64,000 bases of DNA, taken from Megaleporinus macrocephalus. Lineage: Eukaryota > Chordata > Actinopteri > Characiformes > Anostomidae. The stretch lies in NCBI GenBank assembly GCA_021613375.1, contig CM038708.1:32144059-32208058 (forward strand), read 5' to 3'. Each line of letters opens with the position of its first letter. The first letter of the stretch is position 1. The translations under genes were made by a program, and so were the position numbers. The notes below the pieces were generated by a model. That model was not told where the DNA came from, searched no databases, and was given only the letters and a program-made list of their open reading frames with translations. Shown piece by piece: positions 24,116-34,300 of the stretch.

Positions 24116-24914
24116 TCTACCGTTCAAAAGTTTGGGATCACAGTGAAATGTTCTTGTTTTCAATGGCATATCTTTCTTTCTTAACACAACAATGGACTGA
24201 CGGGTCTCTAAAGAAAGTTGTTTCTTTCTGGTCATTTTGAGTCGGTCAGCAAGCCATCAACTGCTGATGCTTCAGATACTAAACTAACCTAGAATGTTCT
24301 TCTCCCTTTTATGCTCACTTAGTAGAATGTTTTTCCGCTGGGCATCACAATTGAACAAGAGTTTCCTAACAACCAATTAGCCCAATAACATCCTTAACTT
24401 GGATTGGCGGCCGTACCAGGAGATTTAGGCAGAGGACTGAGAATTGCTGATAATAGGACTATATGCAAAATAAGCCTCTATACAAAAATAGGCTTTAATA
24501 CAAACATTTTTATTCTTTAAAAATCATCTGATACACTTACATTAATTGTGAAATGAACAGTATTGTTTGTGAATTGCATGAAAATTGCATGAAATGAAAT
24601 TCTAAAGTGATCCTAAACTTTTGAGCAGTAGTATATATATATATATATATAATATGCCAAGCACTATATATAATGCATTTATGCATGCATGGGAACGTAC
24701 AAGATTCCATGTCCTGATAAGGTGTTTGATATTTGTATCTGCTTGATTTTGTGTCTGCTTGTGTAGGAGATGGAGGACTGGTCAGCCTGATAACTGGAGC
24801 CATGGGCATGAAGATGGAGAAGACTGTGCAGGTCTGGTTCATGGTGGCCTGTGGAATGACTTCTTCTGTGAGGACCAAATAGGCTCCATCTGCGAGAGAG
24901 CAATGGACGGTTGA
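5765..24914 (+). CDS. colec12: collectin-12 (scavenger receptor with C-type lectin), 9 coding exons, 735 aa
   Basis: Coding exons: 5765-5771, 6538-6588, 12801-12923, 16006-16092, 16287-17330, 18398-18898, 21484-21620, 22839-22948, 24767-24914. All introns are GT-AG and the phases join without a stop to 2208 nt (735 aa; human protein 742 aa). Domains in order: acidic cytosolic tail with the endocytic motif YKRF (residues 16-19), transmembrane helix about 38-58 (type II topology), long coiled-coil stalk about 65-437 with several N-glycosylation sequons, 48 uninterrupted Gly-X-Y triplets from residue 438, then a C-type lectin domain from about 605 to 731. The lectin site carries QPD (693-695) and WND (716-718), the galactose-type signature. 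In mammals the family binds Lewis-x glycans, oxidised LDL and microbes at the surface of endothelium and phagocytes. A short acidic N-terminus and YKRF place the start at 5765. Family assignment is very secure; function is inferred from the family. Confidence 0.96.
5772..6537 (+). other. colec12 intron 1
   Basis: Two GT runs (near 5858-5880 and 5956-5980). A Tc1-like terminal fragment at about 6105-6150 reads CTACCAGTCATAAGTTTGGA and then CACACCTACTCAT. Nothing else recognised. Confidence 0.6.
6538..6588 (+). CDS. colec12: colec12 exon 2, cytosolic tail
   Basis: 51 nt, phase 1 at both ends. It codes an acidic stretch followed by [10 protein letters not shown], nearly identical to the tail of mammalian collectin-12. 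YKRF fits the YXX-hydrophobic internalisation signal. Confidence 0.93.
7180..7680 (+). mobile_element. degenerate Tc1/mariner-like transposon
   Basis: The N-terminal part of a transposase frame starts [16 protein letters not shown] and runs on to [17 protein letters not shown] later piece codes [16 protein letters not shown], close to the WT.EQWKKV.WSDES motif of fish Tc1 transposases. Internal sequence is deleted and frames are broken. Confidence 0.8.
7860..8035 (+). mobile_element. 3' tail of an L2/Rex1-type LINE
   Basis: The series GTGCACCATATGGTCCTGGA, GTTGTTTTGTTTCACTGTG, AACTGTGTAGACGG and AATGATGACAAA fits the conserved 3' end of fish L2-like LINEs (from memory of the family). No coding part remains. 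Confidence 0.6.
9480..9700. repeat. dispersed repeat, copy 2 (colec12 intron 2)
   Basis: Second copy of the element at 3240-3525, about 6.2 kb downstream, on the same strand. Confidence 0.7.
12776..12797. repeat. TGTC microsatellite at colec12 exon 3 acceptor
   Basis: About five TGTC/CTGT units end three bases before the exon and form its pyrimidine-rich tract. Confidence 0.9.
12801..12923 (+). CDS. colec12: colec12 exon 3, transmembrane exon
   Basis: 123 nt, phase 1 at both ends, so removal would keep frame. It codes a CTKC motif and the whole transmembrane helix, which includes [19 protein letters not shown]. The acceptor is preceded directly by a TGTC tetranucleotide repeat (12776-12797). 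Confidence 0.95.
12981..13046. repeat. AT microsatellite
   Basis: About 33 perfect AT units in colec12 intron 3. Confidence 0.97.
14220..14615. repeat. TTCTC/TTTTC polypyrimidine tract
   Basis: About 400 bp almost wholly C and T on the + strand, made of TTCTC and TTTTC pentamers. One gap of about 60 bp of ordinary sequence lies near 14350-14420. Candidate triplex-forming sequence. Confidence 0.9.
16006..16092 (+). CDS. colec12: colec12 exon 4, start of stalk
   Basis: 87 nt, phase 1 at both ends. The peptide starts [13 protein letters not shown] and ends DVKKL, matching the membrane-proximal stalk of collectin-12 (VVEKMDNVTGGME and DLKKL in the human protein). It contains one NAT glycosylation sequon. 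Confidence 0.93.
16287..17330 (+). CDS. colec12: colec12 exon 5, coiled-coil stalk
   Basis: A single 1044-nt exon codes residues 90-437. It is rich in heptad-like Leu/Ile spacing, Gln, Ser and Glu, and has many NXS/T sequons. The last part, [17 protein letters not shown] followed by NFTVLQG, is almost the human sequence and is the most conserved part of the stalk. The donor is gtatga after CAGG. Confidence 0.96.
17331..18397 (+). other. colec12 intron 5
   Basis: No repeat family or gene recognised. Confidence 0.5.
18398..18898 (+). CDS. colec12: colec12 exon 6, complete collagen domain
   Basis: 501 nt code 48 consecutive Gly-X-Y triplets, starting [13 protein letters not shown] and ending GLPGIPGRT, then a short non-collagen linker. 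No triplet is interrupted. The first Gly codon is split with exon 5. Several GEK, GPK and GDK triplets give the positive charges that bind modified lipoprotein in mammalian scavenger receptors. Confidence 0.96.
18899..21474 (+). other. colec12 intron 6
   Basis: No exon-like frame. The segment around 20370-20470 (GCCACAGTGGCAAAGAAAAC and CTCCCAGGTATCATGACAG) resembles parts of a common fish repeat, but I cannot name it. Confidence 0.45.
21484..21620 (+). CDS. colec12: colec12 exon 7, lectin domain part 1
   Basis: Codes [17 protein letters not shown] and on to INDTGEQ, the first third of a C-type lectin domain. A second in-frame acceptor nine bases upstream (exon from 21475) would add Gly-Ser-Ser before the GCP. 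Which one is used cannot be decided here. Confidence 0.92.
21621..22838 (+). other. colec12 intron 7
   Basis: Contains an AT/GT compound microsatellite at about 22174-22216. Nothing else recognised. Confidence 0.5.
22839..22948 (+). CDS. colec12: colec12 exon 8, lectin domain part 2
   Basis: 110 nt coding [20 protein letters not shown], with the WIGL-like core of C-type lectin domains. It starts in phase 0 and ends in phase 2, which joins the last exon. A TG/TA repeat follows the donor. Confidence 0.94.
23171..23965 (+). mobile_element. internally deleted Tc1-like transposon with TIRs
   Basis: Left end reads TACAATGCATTTAGAAAGTC; the right end, reverse-complemented, reads TACAATGCATTCAGAAGGAC. 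Between them are a Tc1 transposase fragment (for example [10 protein letters not shown] and [20 protein letters not shown]) and typical spacer sequence such as GCACCTAAAGGACTCTCAGA. The C-terminal transposase half is gone. Confidence 0.85.
24044..24108. repeat. TA microsatellite
   Basis: About 32 AT units between two Tc1-like remnants. TA is also the Tc1 insertion target. Confidence 0.97.
24115..24635 (-). mobile_element. second Tc1-like element, opposite orientation
   Basis: Ends CTACCGTTCAAAAGTTTGGG and, on the other side, CCTAAACTTTTGAGCAGTAG are imperfect inverted repeats. The minus strand codes [20 protein letters not shown], the N-terminus of a known fish Tc1 transposase type. The body is deleted and filled with non-coding sequence. 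Confidence 0.8.
24767..24914 (+). CDS. colec12: colec12 exon 9, sugar-binding site and stop
   Basis: Codes [19 protein letters not shown] and then [11 protein letters not shown]. The QPD, the Glu of GEDC and the WND pair are the calcium and galactose ligands of this lectin class. It ends ERAMDG and TGA at 24912-24914. Two Tc1-like remnants lie just upstream in the intron. Confidence 0.96.
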
Positions 24915-25670
24915 AATCTGTCATGTGCATCCAGTGTAGATGTAAGAGAAGGCCTATGTCCCAGTGAACAGATGGCTGTGGTCAAAAGGCCCCAGAGCTT
25001 GTGTCAAGAATGACTGACAGGAGTGTTAGCTTGGAAATGTGCATCTGATGCAGCTACATAAAGAGAGAGGAGTTCTCGTTTTCTGTAGAAGACACTGCAG
25101 CCTTCGGGTGAAGAGATTATGCCTATTGCCACTGTAACTGTAGCTATTAGCCTTCATCACTGTGTCCATCATGCAGTGGTGTGAACCCATCAGGAGAAGT
25201 CACAAATGTTTATCCATCAGTTAGAGTGTGTATTTTAATATTGGCGTGTATGATGACCAAAGGCAGTGACATGCGGCCATTTGAAGCTGTTTATAGAGAA
25301 ACACTATTGAGCGAAATGAAGCTATGCTGTGGTAAACTGAGTTAATTCATGAACATACTAAAGATCTGGAACTGAATCCAAAGAAAAAAATCTTATAATG
25401 TACACAAAAAGGAAAAAAGCTGGTGTAAACAGGACATGAATGTGTATTTCAGTATTTCAGTACTCAAGAGATTTTATAGTATTATACGTATATGATTTTA
25501 GATAATATTACATTCAGTATTTTCTTGTGATTTTGAATTAACCAAAACAAGTTCTGACTTTCTATAGGCCATTTCTTGCCATGGTCCCGACACATTCACA
25601 TGCTGTTTGTAAATCATTCATTAAACAGAACATATGGTGGAATAAATGTTGATATTTTCATATCATAAAT
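24915..25670 (+). other. colec12: colec12 3' untranslated region with poly(A) signal
   Basis: No open frame of interest follows the stop. The first good AATAAA is at 25641-25646, giving a 3' UTR of about 750 nt. The end is inferred. Confidence 0.6.
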
Positions 25671-28288
25671 GAGTGTTTTTTGTGTAAACATTTCAATAAT
25701 GCTACATCATAACTGCATTTAAACATAGTTGCTTTTTTATTGTTTATTATTATTATTAATATTATTTCTTTTTGTCAGTTACCATGATGTTCATTTAATA
25801 CACTTATAAACTCGCAGTGCATTTAATGAATTGAACACATTCATTTCAATAAGTATTCACATTTCTTATCAAGGCATTTCACTTGTTTAGTGCTCTTTGC
25901 CCATGACCTTGTCCCTTTTCTCCTCAGCTGCACAGAAGAATTTTATGATGTGACATTAGCACCTTAGAGAGAGAGAGAGATTGCAAAACAAAGTTGTTTT
26001 AAAGTTTTAAAAAAACAAGAAAGGGTCAGTTCCATGCCAAATCTTTGTTTCCAGATCATCACACATTCTGTAGCCACTGCATTCAGAATTTACTAACTGG
26101 CTTGGAATGCAAAGGAAAAATGTCAAAATCAGCTATTAACGATCAATTATTTCACAACAGTGATTCAGGTTTTGGAACATCTTTATACAGCTAGTGTTGA
26201 AAGATCGGACAAAACAACCTTTAAATCTTTTAGCTTCAGAGGGCCAAAAACTAGTCAACATAACTAGACTCGAGAAGAACTTGGCATTGATAGCTAATGC
26301 AATTTCCTTTCTATAACAACAAAATAATGAACAAGGCTGTTTAGAATGTTTTCTTTATGTTCAATTCCAGCATATGTAGTCAACTGCTTCATCCATAAAT
26401 GACAGCTGATGCAAACAGTGAAGCAATTACTTTAACCACATACATAATACTTGGGTAGAGATAAAAGCAGCAGTCAACTGGGGACATAGTGTAGCATATT
26501 CTGGTGGTTATAAAGTGTCTGGAAATGAGGTGGATGACTATGACTCTTAAATACTGACATTTTTCCTTCCATTCACTGGACACCACAAAATGAGTGTTTA
26601 TTGATGGTATTGAATATTATATAAATTATATAAAATTATATAAACAGCACCAATTCTTAAACAATACAAAAAAACAATGTAGTGGGTGGAGCTTCCCAGA
26701 ATATGATCATTAGCTCTTATTTTCCTATTTTCTATCAGTTCTCCTCGCTGGAGGTTTTTGTGCAGTAACATGTTCTTCCTGCTAAAGCTTTTAGGGGATG
26801 GTGGTAGTCTATGTGTTCAAATGTATCCGTTTGGCTTGAATTGCTGTAATAAAAGTGAACAGGCTTCATAGTTTCTAAAGAATTTCCAGCAGTCATTTCA
26901 TGGGACCTTAGGCAGATATCGTCAGCCAACCCATACAACAGTTCCGAGATGTTTGATCATAGATGATGTGGAGATGATGTAATTTGACATGGAATGACCC
27001 AAAACACAACCCATTACAACACAGACGCTTTGAAGACTAAGAAGACTAGTCAGGGTTCAGATCAGGTTTAACCAAATCCTTGAGCTACCCAACACTGAGT
27101 TGCTCTCTTCTTTAGTTATCCCTGAACAGATTTCACCAGTTTTAAAACTCTAGTTTGCGATGTAAACATTGAAGCAACATAAAGAGTCATAGTGTAGTCG
27201 AGGTGTAAAAAAAATATTTCAAAATGTTGCAACATTTTTCTTTTCCTTCATCCTGACACCAAACTCATGTATTTACATTCAAAACAAATACAACAGTACT
27301 GGCACAAGACTACTTCAAATATTGCTATTTCTTTCTTTTCCTATAAGAGTCTGATAATATAACTTGGACCAGGCTGGACTGTCTTTAATGTACAACCAAT
27401 ATGCAGGTACTGTTTCAAATGTGATCTTTCTTTCCTTAAATGAACAGGAGTATATTTATTTCCAGTTGCTTCTGTTTATTAAATACTGTCCAAACTCTCT
27501 TCCTTGCAACTTTTCTCACTTCATCCAATTCCATCTTATCCTTGCTCTTATTTTACTGCAGATCCTCGCAAATTGCATTAAACAAGCCAGTTCACAACTT
27601 TCAAATGGCATCCTTTAGCGAATATGGAAACAACTATTTCCAATAACTTAGAAATAGAAGGAAGGGATAACACAGCAGAGATGTTCAGCTAGCTGGTTAC
27701 TATACCTTTTCTTTGAAAGGGCAGAAACAGCAATTTAATTCAGACCAGAGATTGTTTTTTTTTTCCAACCTAGATGTCCAGTCAAAGGTGAAATTATATC
27801 CAAACTAGAGAAAAAACTTAATCCAGCACAAAGGTGAGATTCAGTCCAGGCTACAGCTGAGCTCTTATGTAAGGAAAAAAAGATGTCATCCGAAACAGAA
27901 GCAGTGTAATCCAGAGGCGGTGCATCTTTGTGATCAAGCGAAGTATATATATAGCCAAAGGTTTTCTTCGTCAGTGTTTTTATTTTTGGAAGCATTATGG
28001 ATGCATTTGGTGATAAAACGGATAGTCCAGGTGAAAAGCATGTGTAGTTGTCAGGTCTGGTGGAGCCTGGCTCAGTAACTGGTTTATATGATCTTTAGAT
28101 GGGTACTTTTTAAAATTTTATTTATAGGGTGGAGCTTGCAGGATGGTTTTGGGCTAGGATAACCCCGCAGACAGAGTGACACAGTCTGTTTGATGTTATT
28201 TACCATTCTTCATCACGGACTGAAGGCTGTGTGGAGATTTTCTGAGCATTGACTGATTGCTATCTGGTGGTCAGGTCTGGCGGTTTCT
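25671..28288. other. intergenic between convergent colec12 and hacd1
   Basis: Probably includes the hacd1 3' UTR at its right end (minus-strand AATAAA at 28117-28122). No gene or repeat family recognised otherwise. Confidence 0.5.
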
Positions 28289-28371
28289 CTACTCATCTTT
28301 CTCCACTATAACCTCTCCATGAAGCACCCTTCTCCTCTGGCGCAGCATGTGGAAGTATAGCTGAGGGAATA
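28289..28371 (-). CDS. hacd1: hacd1 exon 7 and stop
   Basis: 83 nt coding [19 protein letters not shown], then EVIVEKDE and TAG (28289-28291). An AATAAA on the minus strand at 28122-28117 is a likely poly(A) signal, about 170 nt downstream. Confidence 0.95.
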
Positions 28372-31300
28372 CTAGAAGAACGGAAAAAAATATCGGAATG
28401 AGAAAGCATTCATTCCTGCTGCTGTGTAAATAAAGACAGAAAAACCTCAAGTTTTAAAGCAAGCACATGTATTGTGCCTTGTTTAAAAAGGAGTCTGTGC
28501 TAAAACAAGGCTGCATGGGTGGGGCTGAACTGCTTTAGGCCAAATAGATGAATAAATGTAAAATTGTTTGGTCTCTGTGACATAACCAAACCAATCAATT
28601 AAAAATAACCTGTTTTTGTACGTATTGTCCATATTCACGTTGTATTGATTGGGACTGGGGCATAATTACATGCTATTCCAAACTAACTAAAATTCAGTTC
28701 TCCATGAAACGGGCCCTTTAAACAAAAGGCCTGGAGTCTTTAACCTAGACAATAAGTCAATGTTTGCCAGTGTCCCTCCTAGTAATTTAGGTCTGAGTGG
28801 ATACTGTAGCAGAAAACTGTGATAAGCTGTTTGGCCAGAACAATTTCTGCACAACAATACCTCACTTTAGTTTGTGGTTAAACAGCAATGGGAGACTGAC
28901 CAAAGCTAAAATTGGTCCTTGTTGCTAAACCACATTGGTTTGATTTCTACTCGCTGAAAATAAAACACTGTGGTGTCCTGACACAGCCTTTTGCAATGTG
29001 TGGTATAAGCACTTTCCCTCAATGCTATCCAAAAGTTAAGGTATAACATGAAAAACTTAATTTTCTATATCTTTTGAAGCACAGACATATATGCATTTCA
29101 ACACTAGGACAACCAAACTAAGACATCATACTTTTCCATGTTATGAACAACTATTACATACTACAAATTTCCTGTGAATGTTTTGGATAAAAGTGGAAAA
29201 AGTGTGGGTGGGTGATCAATAGTAAGAGAAACTCTTACGTGGGATGTAGGAAAGCATTACGATGATGAGGAAGTAGTAGTAGTCAAAGGAGACATTGTAC
29301 TTGTTTGGGAGCCTCAAGGAGTACATCCCCGATCTCCGAACATACGGTAGAGCAGCATATATGGTCATCAGTTCACCAATTACACCCAAAGGATACATGA
29401 CAATGAACAGGTTGTATCTAAAAGAGAGAGAGAGAGATTATGAGAGACACTAGTAAGATATATTTTTAAAATACATTGACCAAAGTCTCAAAATGCATTA
29501 GGTTTCAAAACAGTTCCTGAAAATATCCACCATCATTAACGGTTAGTGTAATTTTTGCTTCAGTTTTGTCCTCCAACCTAAAAGAATTCCAGTAAATTAA
29601 ACATGCATTGCACATGTAGTTCATATTATTTGCTGCACAAACTTTATAGACCTGGCTCTTATAAGAGTGTTATCCAGATGTAACCTGCAGGCCTTCTAGT
29701 GGCCATTCCACTTGCATAATGGAAACTTACCCAGATTGTTTAAATAAAATAATTAACTAAATACTTTCCAATAACAGTTATCAGAATAACCAAGATGCTG
29801 TTGTCCAGATTTAAACCCTTATAGATGATATTTGATCTCACATTAAATACAAACTAGCTTGGCAATGTGTTTCAGCTGTTTGTAGCCTGCTATGTGGAAA
29901 CACTCTTCTTTCTATAAAGAGTTGTCTGTAAATTTACCCGTAAATCTTCATTTTTATAAATGGTAAAAATATGTATTTAATGATATGTTGTTAAGACCAT
30001 TAAAAACTCAGTGTTTTGCCCATTTTGCATGGGAGTGTAGGTCTAGGTCATATGGCGTTGTAGTTCCCACTGTGTCAATGCTGTCTTATAGATGGTAAGG
30101 TTCTAATTCACTGTCCTACTAGATGCACATCAAGATAACGATGGACATGAAACGGCATGATAAATGGAAGGAGAGACAAATCAACAACAAATAAATGAAG
30201 GAACAAATAAATAGATGGTCAACTCGATTATGCTGAGTTGTGTGGTTGGAATAAGCAACATCTGCCTTGTGAACGGTGAGGATGCAGCTTACATAAGCCG
30301 TAGACAAGATTAGGATCGCCCCGTTTATACTGACAGGTGCAAGGAATTTCTTTATCCAGTTAGCAGGCAAGTATTTCAGAGGGCATATTTTATACATGTC
30401 GGCTTCGTTCCCACAAGAGCAAGAAAACACTGATTTAGAAAATACCATTAACATTGTTAATTACTCTGTCCAGCAAAGAACGCCTATCAGCACCAAATCA
30501 TATGATGTTTTCTTTGCGGTTACTTAAAAAAAATATATACACTTCACTGCACTAGCACAGGTGTGTAGGGATGTCTGCCAGCTGACATAATGCCAGCTGT
30601 TTTATCACCCCTGTGTACTCGTGCCAGGCAAATATTAGTCGCTGCCTGATGACCTCACTGTGGACAGCTGGCATGCTTTAGCTGACTTAGCACACTGAAA
30701 CTAGACCAACAATGAAGACGCTCATACCAGACAGCCTATACGCACAAGAGCTATTCTTAACACTATAAGGCTGATTACACTGATAGTGCTGAGACTGTAT
30801 GGATGATATAAGAGCCAGTAGAGTTTACATAACGTCAGAAACCTTTTCTCTCACTGGATGTTAGTTTCAGAGCACTGCCTCACCTAACTGCAACTACTTC
30901 CAGCATAAATAAAACAATTTCTATAGCAGTTACAGGCCACAGAGAAAACGAGGGTGCTCTATACTTAGGCTGTGTATGTTTAGTGCTAAAGAGGTGTAAG
31001 AATTTGGAGTTTGTGGCACAAGGCTCAAGGGAAACTGCAGTCTTGGGAAGAAGGACGGAAGCGTGTGTGCATGTAAGGGAGAGATGCTAATAGTGGACAG
31101 GCATTCCATGCCCAAAACAGACAGTCTTAAAAACAGGAGCAGCTGAACATGGGTCGTCCACCAGGGGCCTAAGCAAGATACACAAACAAACACATACATG
31201 CAAACAAATACAAATATCCTGAAGATTTCAACGAATACAGAGAGAACCTGTGAGATACATTCCTTCAACATATTTCAATGTCTGTGATACCGACACAGAA

Positions 31301-34300
31301 CAGCATAACTATTTTTGTGGGACAATTCATGGGAGGGGGCTGTAAATTAATTTAGGTCCTCTTGTTATAGCATGTTATAGTGTTGTCCACTACTCTAACT
31401 CATCAAGAACATGTTAATAAAAGGTTCATTTGTGGGATCAGGGTGGAAACTAAACTTGCAGAACCAGCACTGAAAATTATTGCTTCTATTTATTTAATGG
31501 CTTTGATTCATTACATGCTGCATAACCTGCTCAATTTCTTGCTGATCACATTTCAAGAAAATAGAAAATAAAGGTTTCTCCCTATGCTCAATGAAATATA
31601 GGACAGTGTCTTGTTTTTACAGAAAGCAGGACAAATCTTCAACATCAGGACACGTGAAACGTCTGTGTAAGTATGTCTTGGATCAGGTATGTTGATACTG
31701 GCAGCACTTGCAATTACATTTTTTTGACCAAAGATTATGTTGGATTACTGTTTACTGATTTTGTATACAACATTTTGGTATAAACCAAGACTGATCAATT
31801 TCAGAATAAATCAAGTCAGTAAAGTAGTACCCATAAAGAAACTAGGAGGAAGGAAGCACTATGAACATGTAATTAATTTAACAATATGTATCTATGAGCA
31901 TGCAAAGACAGAAACACCAATGTCCTCAGAAGGCCTGTCATGATCATGAACTTTCAGTTAATTCTCATAGAAATAATAGTGATTAACATTTCATTGCCTG
32001 TGATTGTGTGCCTGGCTGAATGAACACAGACAAATGAATAAAGTAACAAAGGAACAGACAAATGGAGAGTCAAACAAGTAAACAATCAAATAGAGAAAAG
32101 ACAGACAGATGAACTAACTTGACTTATTTTAACTATAGTTGATTTTAATAAATTTAGTGTCTAAATGTATTTTTGCACAGCATGTATCATTAAATGTATC
32201 AGGCTATAATATTTTTTGCCACACCTGCAGTCAGCTTAAATTATTGCAATCAGCCAATGACTTATTATACTTACTGGTCTTTACTAACTCAGTTCAAACA
32301 AACTGAAAACATAAATACTGCAGCTGTCAGGGTTCTCAGGAACATTTGGAGGCCAAGCACTAACGCAGTGAACTTACTCAGCCACATAAACCCTCTGCTC
32401 GATTGTTCTCATATATTTTACCCTCTTGCAGTGACTTTATTGATCACTGACTAGGGGCAAGTAGTAGCTTCATTATTACAATAACTGGTGAACAATATTG
32501 TTGTTCGCCCTCAAATAATAATTTTTCTTGTATTTGACTTTTAAGAACTGTTCTGCACTTCTGCATGCGAGAATTATATCACTATACTGCCATCTTTATC
32601 ACCTAAAGGTGTTAACTGTGTGGTAGGGCTGTAAGGCACTAAACCAAGAATTCGGTGCAGTAATTGTAATTGTCATCTGATGGCCCTCTGTAGTTTGGGC
32701 AAACTAACGGCACTAAATGTTTAATAAATGATTATTAAATATAAAAAAAGATAAACCCATAACCCATTCACCATAATCGGCAAAACCACAAAAGTAGAGT
32801 TGTGTGTTTTCATGAAATCTTCCCAAAGTAATACACGGCTATACAACTTTAAAATTAAATTAAAGACAATTATAGAAAATACAACTGAAGTAAATAGGGT
32901 CGGAAGAATTTTGGCCCTAAACTAACGAGGCAAGCTTTAGATTTGAAGAATTACACAAACTATATAATTTTAATGAAACAGGAAACATAACATATCTTTT
33001 TAATAAAGGGACCTACTGGGCTTTACAAAAAGATTAAAAAAACGTATTAAATGCCTGATTATATTTTTAAGATATTACTGGCTTTTTTTTAACAAACTGA
33101 TATGGCAAGTCCATGTACTTTTAACTGAGTCCTTGCTAAGTGTCTGTAACAAAGCGTGTAAATTTCTTATTCCTTTTTTACAGAAAAGTGGATGTTAATA
33201 CTTTCGAATGTCTTTATCATCATCCATGCAAGTTCTCTCTGACATATTTACATCCACTCTATATATCTTTACCTTCACTATTTCAAAAAATATTACCAGC
33301 AACTCTGCACATCATGGTTCAACTGAGCAATATTTTCAACTATTTAGTAGCAAAGCACTGTATTACTGTTATAAACATTAACATCACACCATAAGCAGCT
33401 TGAAAAAGAGGAATGTAAAGAGAAAATAAAACATTTTCTAACCAGTGTTAGTGAAGGTTAGCAACCAACATGCTAGGAGGAACCAGGACCATGCAGGGAC
33501 TGCTGGGAGATTCCATGCTGTTGCTTTTGCACCTGGCCCATTTGATGAAGTATGGCAGATGGTTAAGCAGATTGAAGGTGTAGAAGGAGTAACGTGTGAT
33601 CTCAGTGATTGTCCACACCACCAGAAACAAGATCACACTCTCCTGATTCTGGACCTAAAGAAGCAGTAAACAGTAGTAATAAAAGGTCATTCTCTGAAAA
33701 ACAGACAAATTCTATTTATTTTGTATTTCTATATTTTAAAAAATATATCGTCGCTCTCCAATGAAAAACAAGTATCTTTACAGGAGAGAACAAAAACATA
33801 CTTTACTTTTAATGTAAGTCTATGGAACCAGACTTTTTTCCAAGCTGTTTTGGAGCACTTATATTGGTTCATTCATCATGAATTTTTCACACAACATTGA
33901 CGTGTTCAAATAACGTACATAACCAAAATCACAAAAATGGAGTAACATGTTTTTCATTGAACAGCAACGATATATAAACACTACATGACCAAAGGTATGT
34001 GGGCACATCTCCTAAATATTGAGTTCAGGTATTTCTGCCACACCCATTGTTAACAGGTGTATAAAATTAATCTCCATACATCGCCAATAGCCATGCAATC
34101 TCCATACGATGCCACCTTTCAGCAATGAAGCGGTAGGCCACACACACTAACAGAGCAGGGCAGCTGAAGCACATAATAATCACCTGTCCTCTGTTGTATC
34201 ACTCACTACATAGTTCCAAACCACTTCTGGAAGCAGCAGCAGCACAGGAATGGTGTGCCTAGGGGTCCAATGAATGTGTTTCCATTGCTGAGCAGCTACA

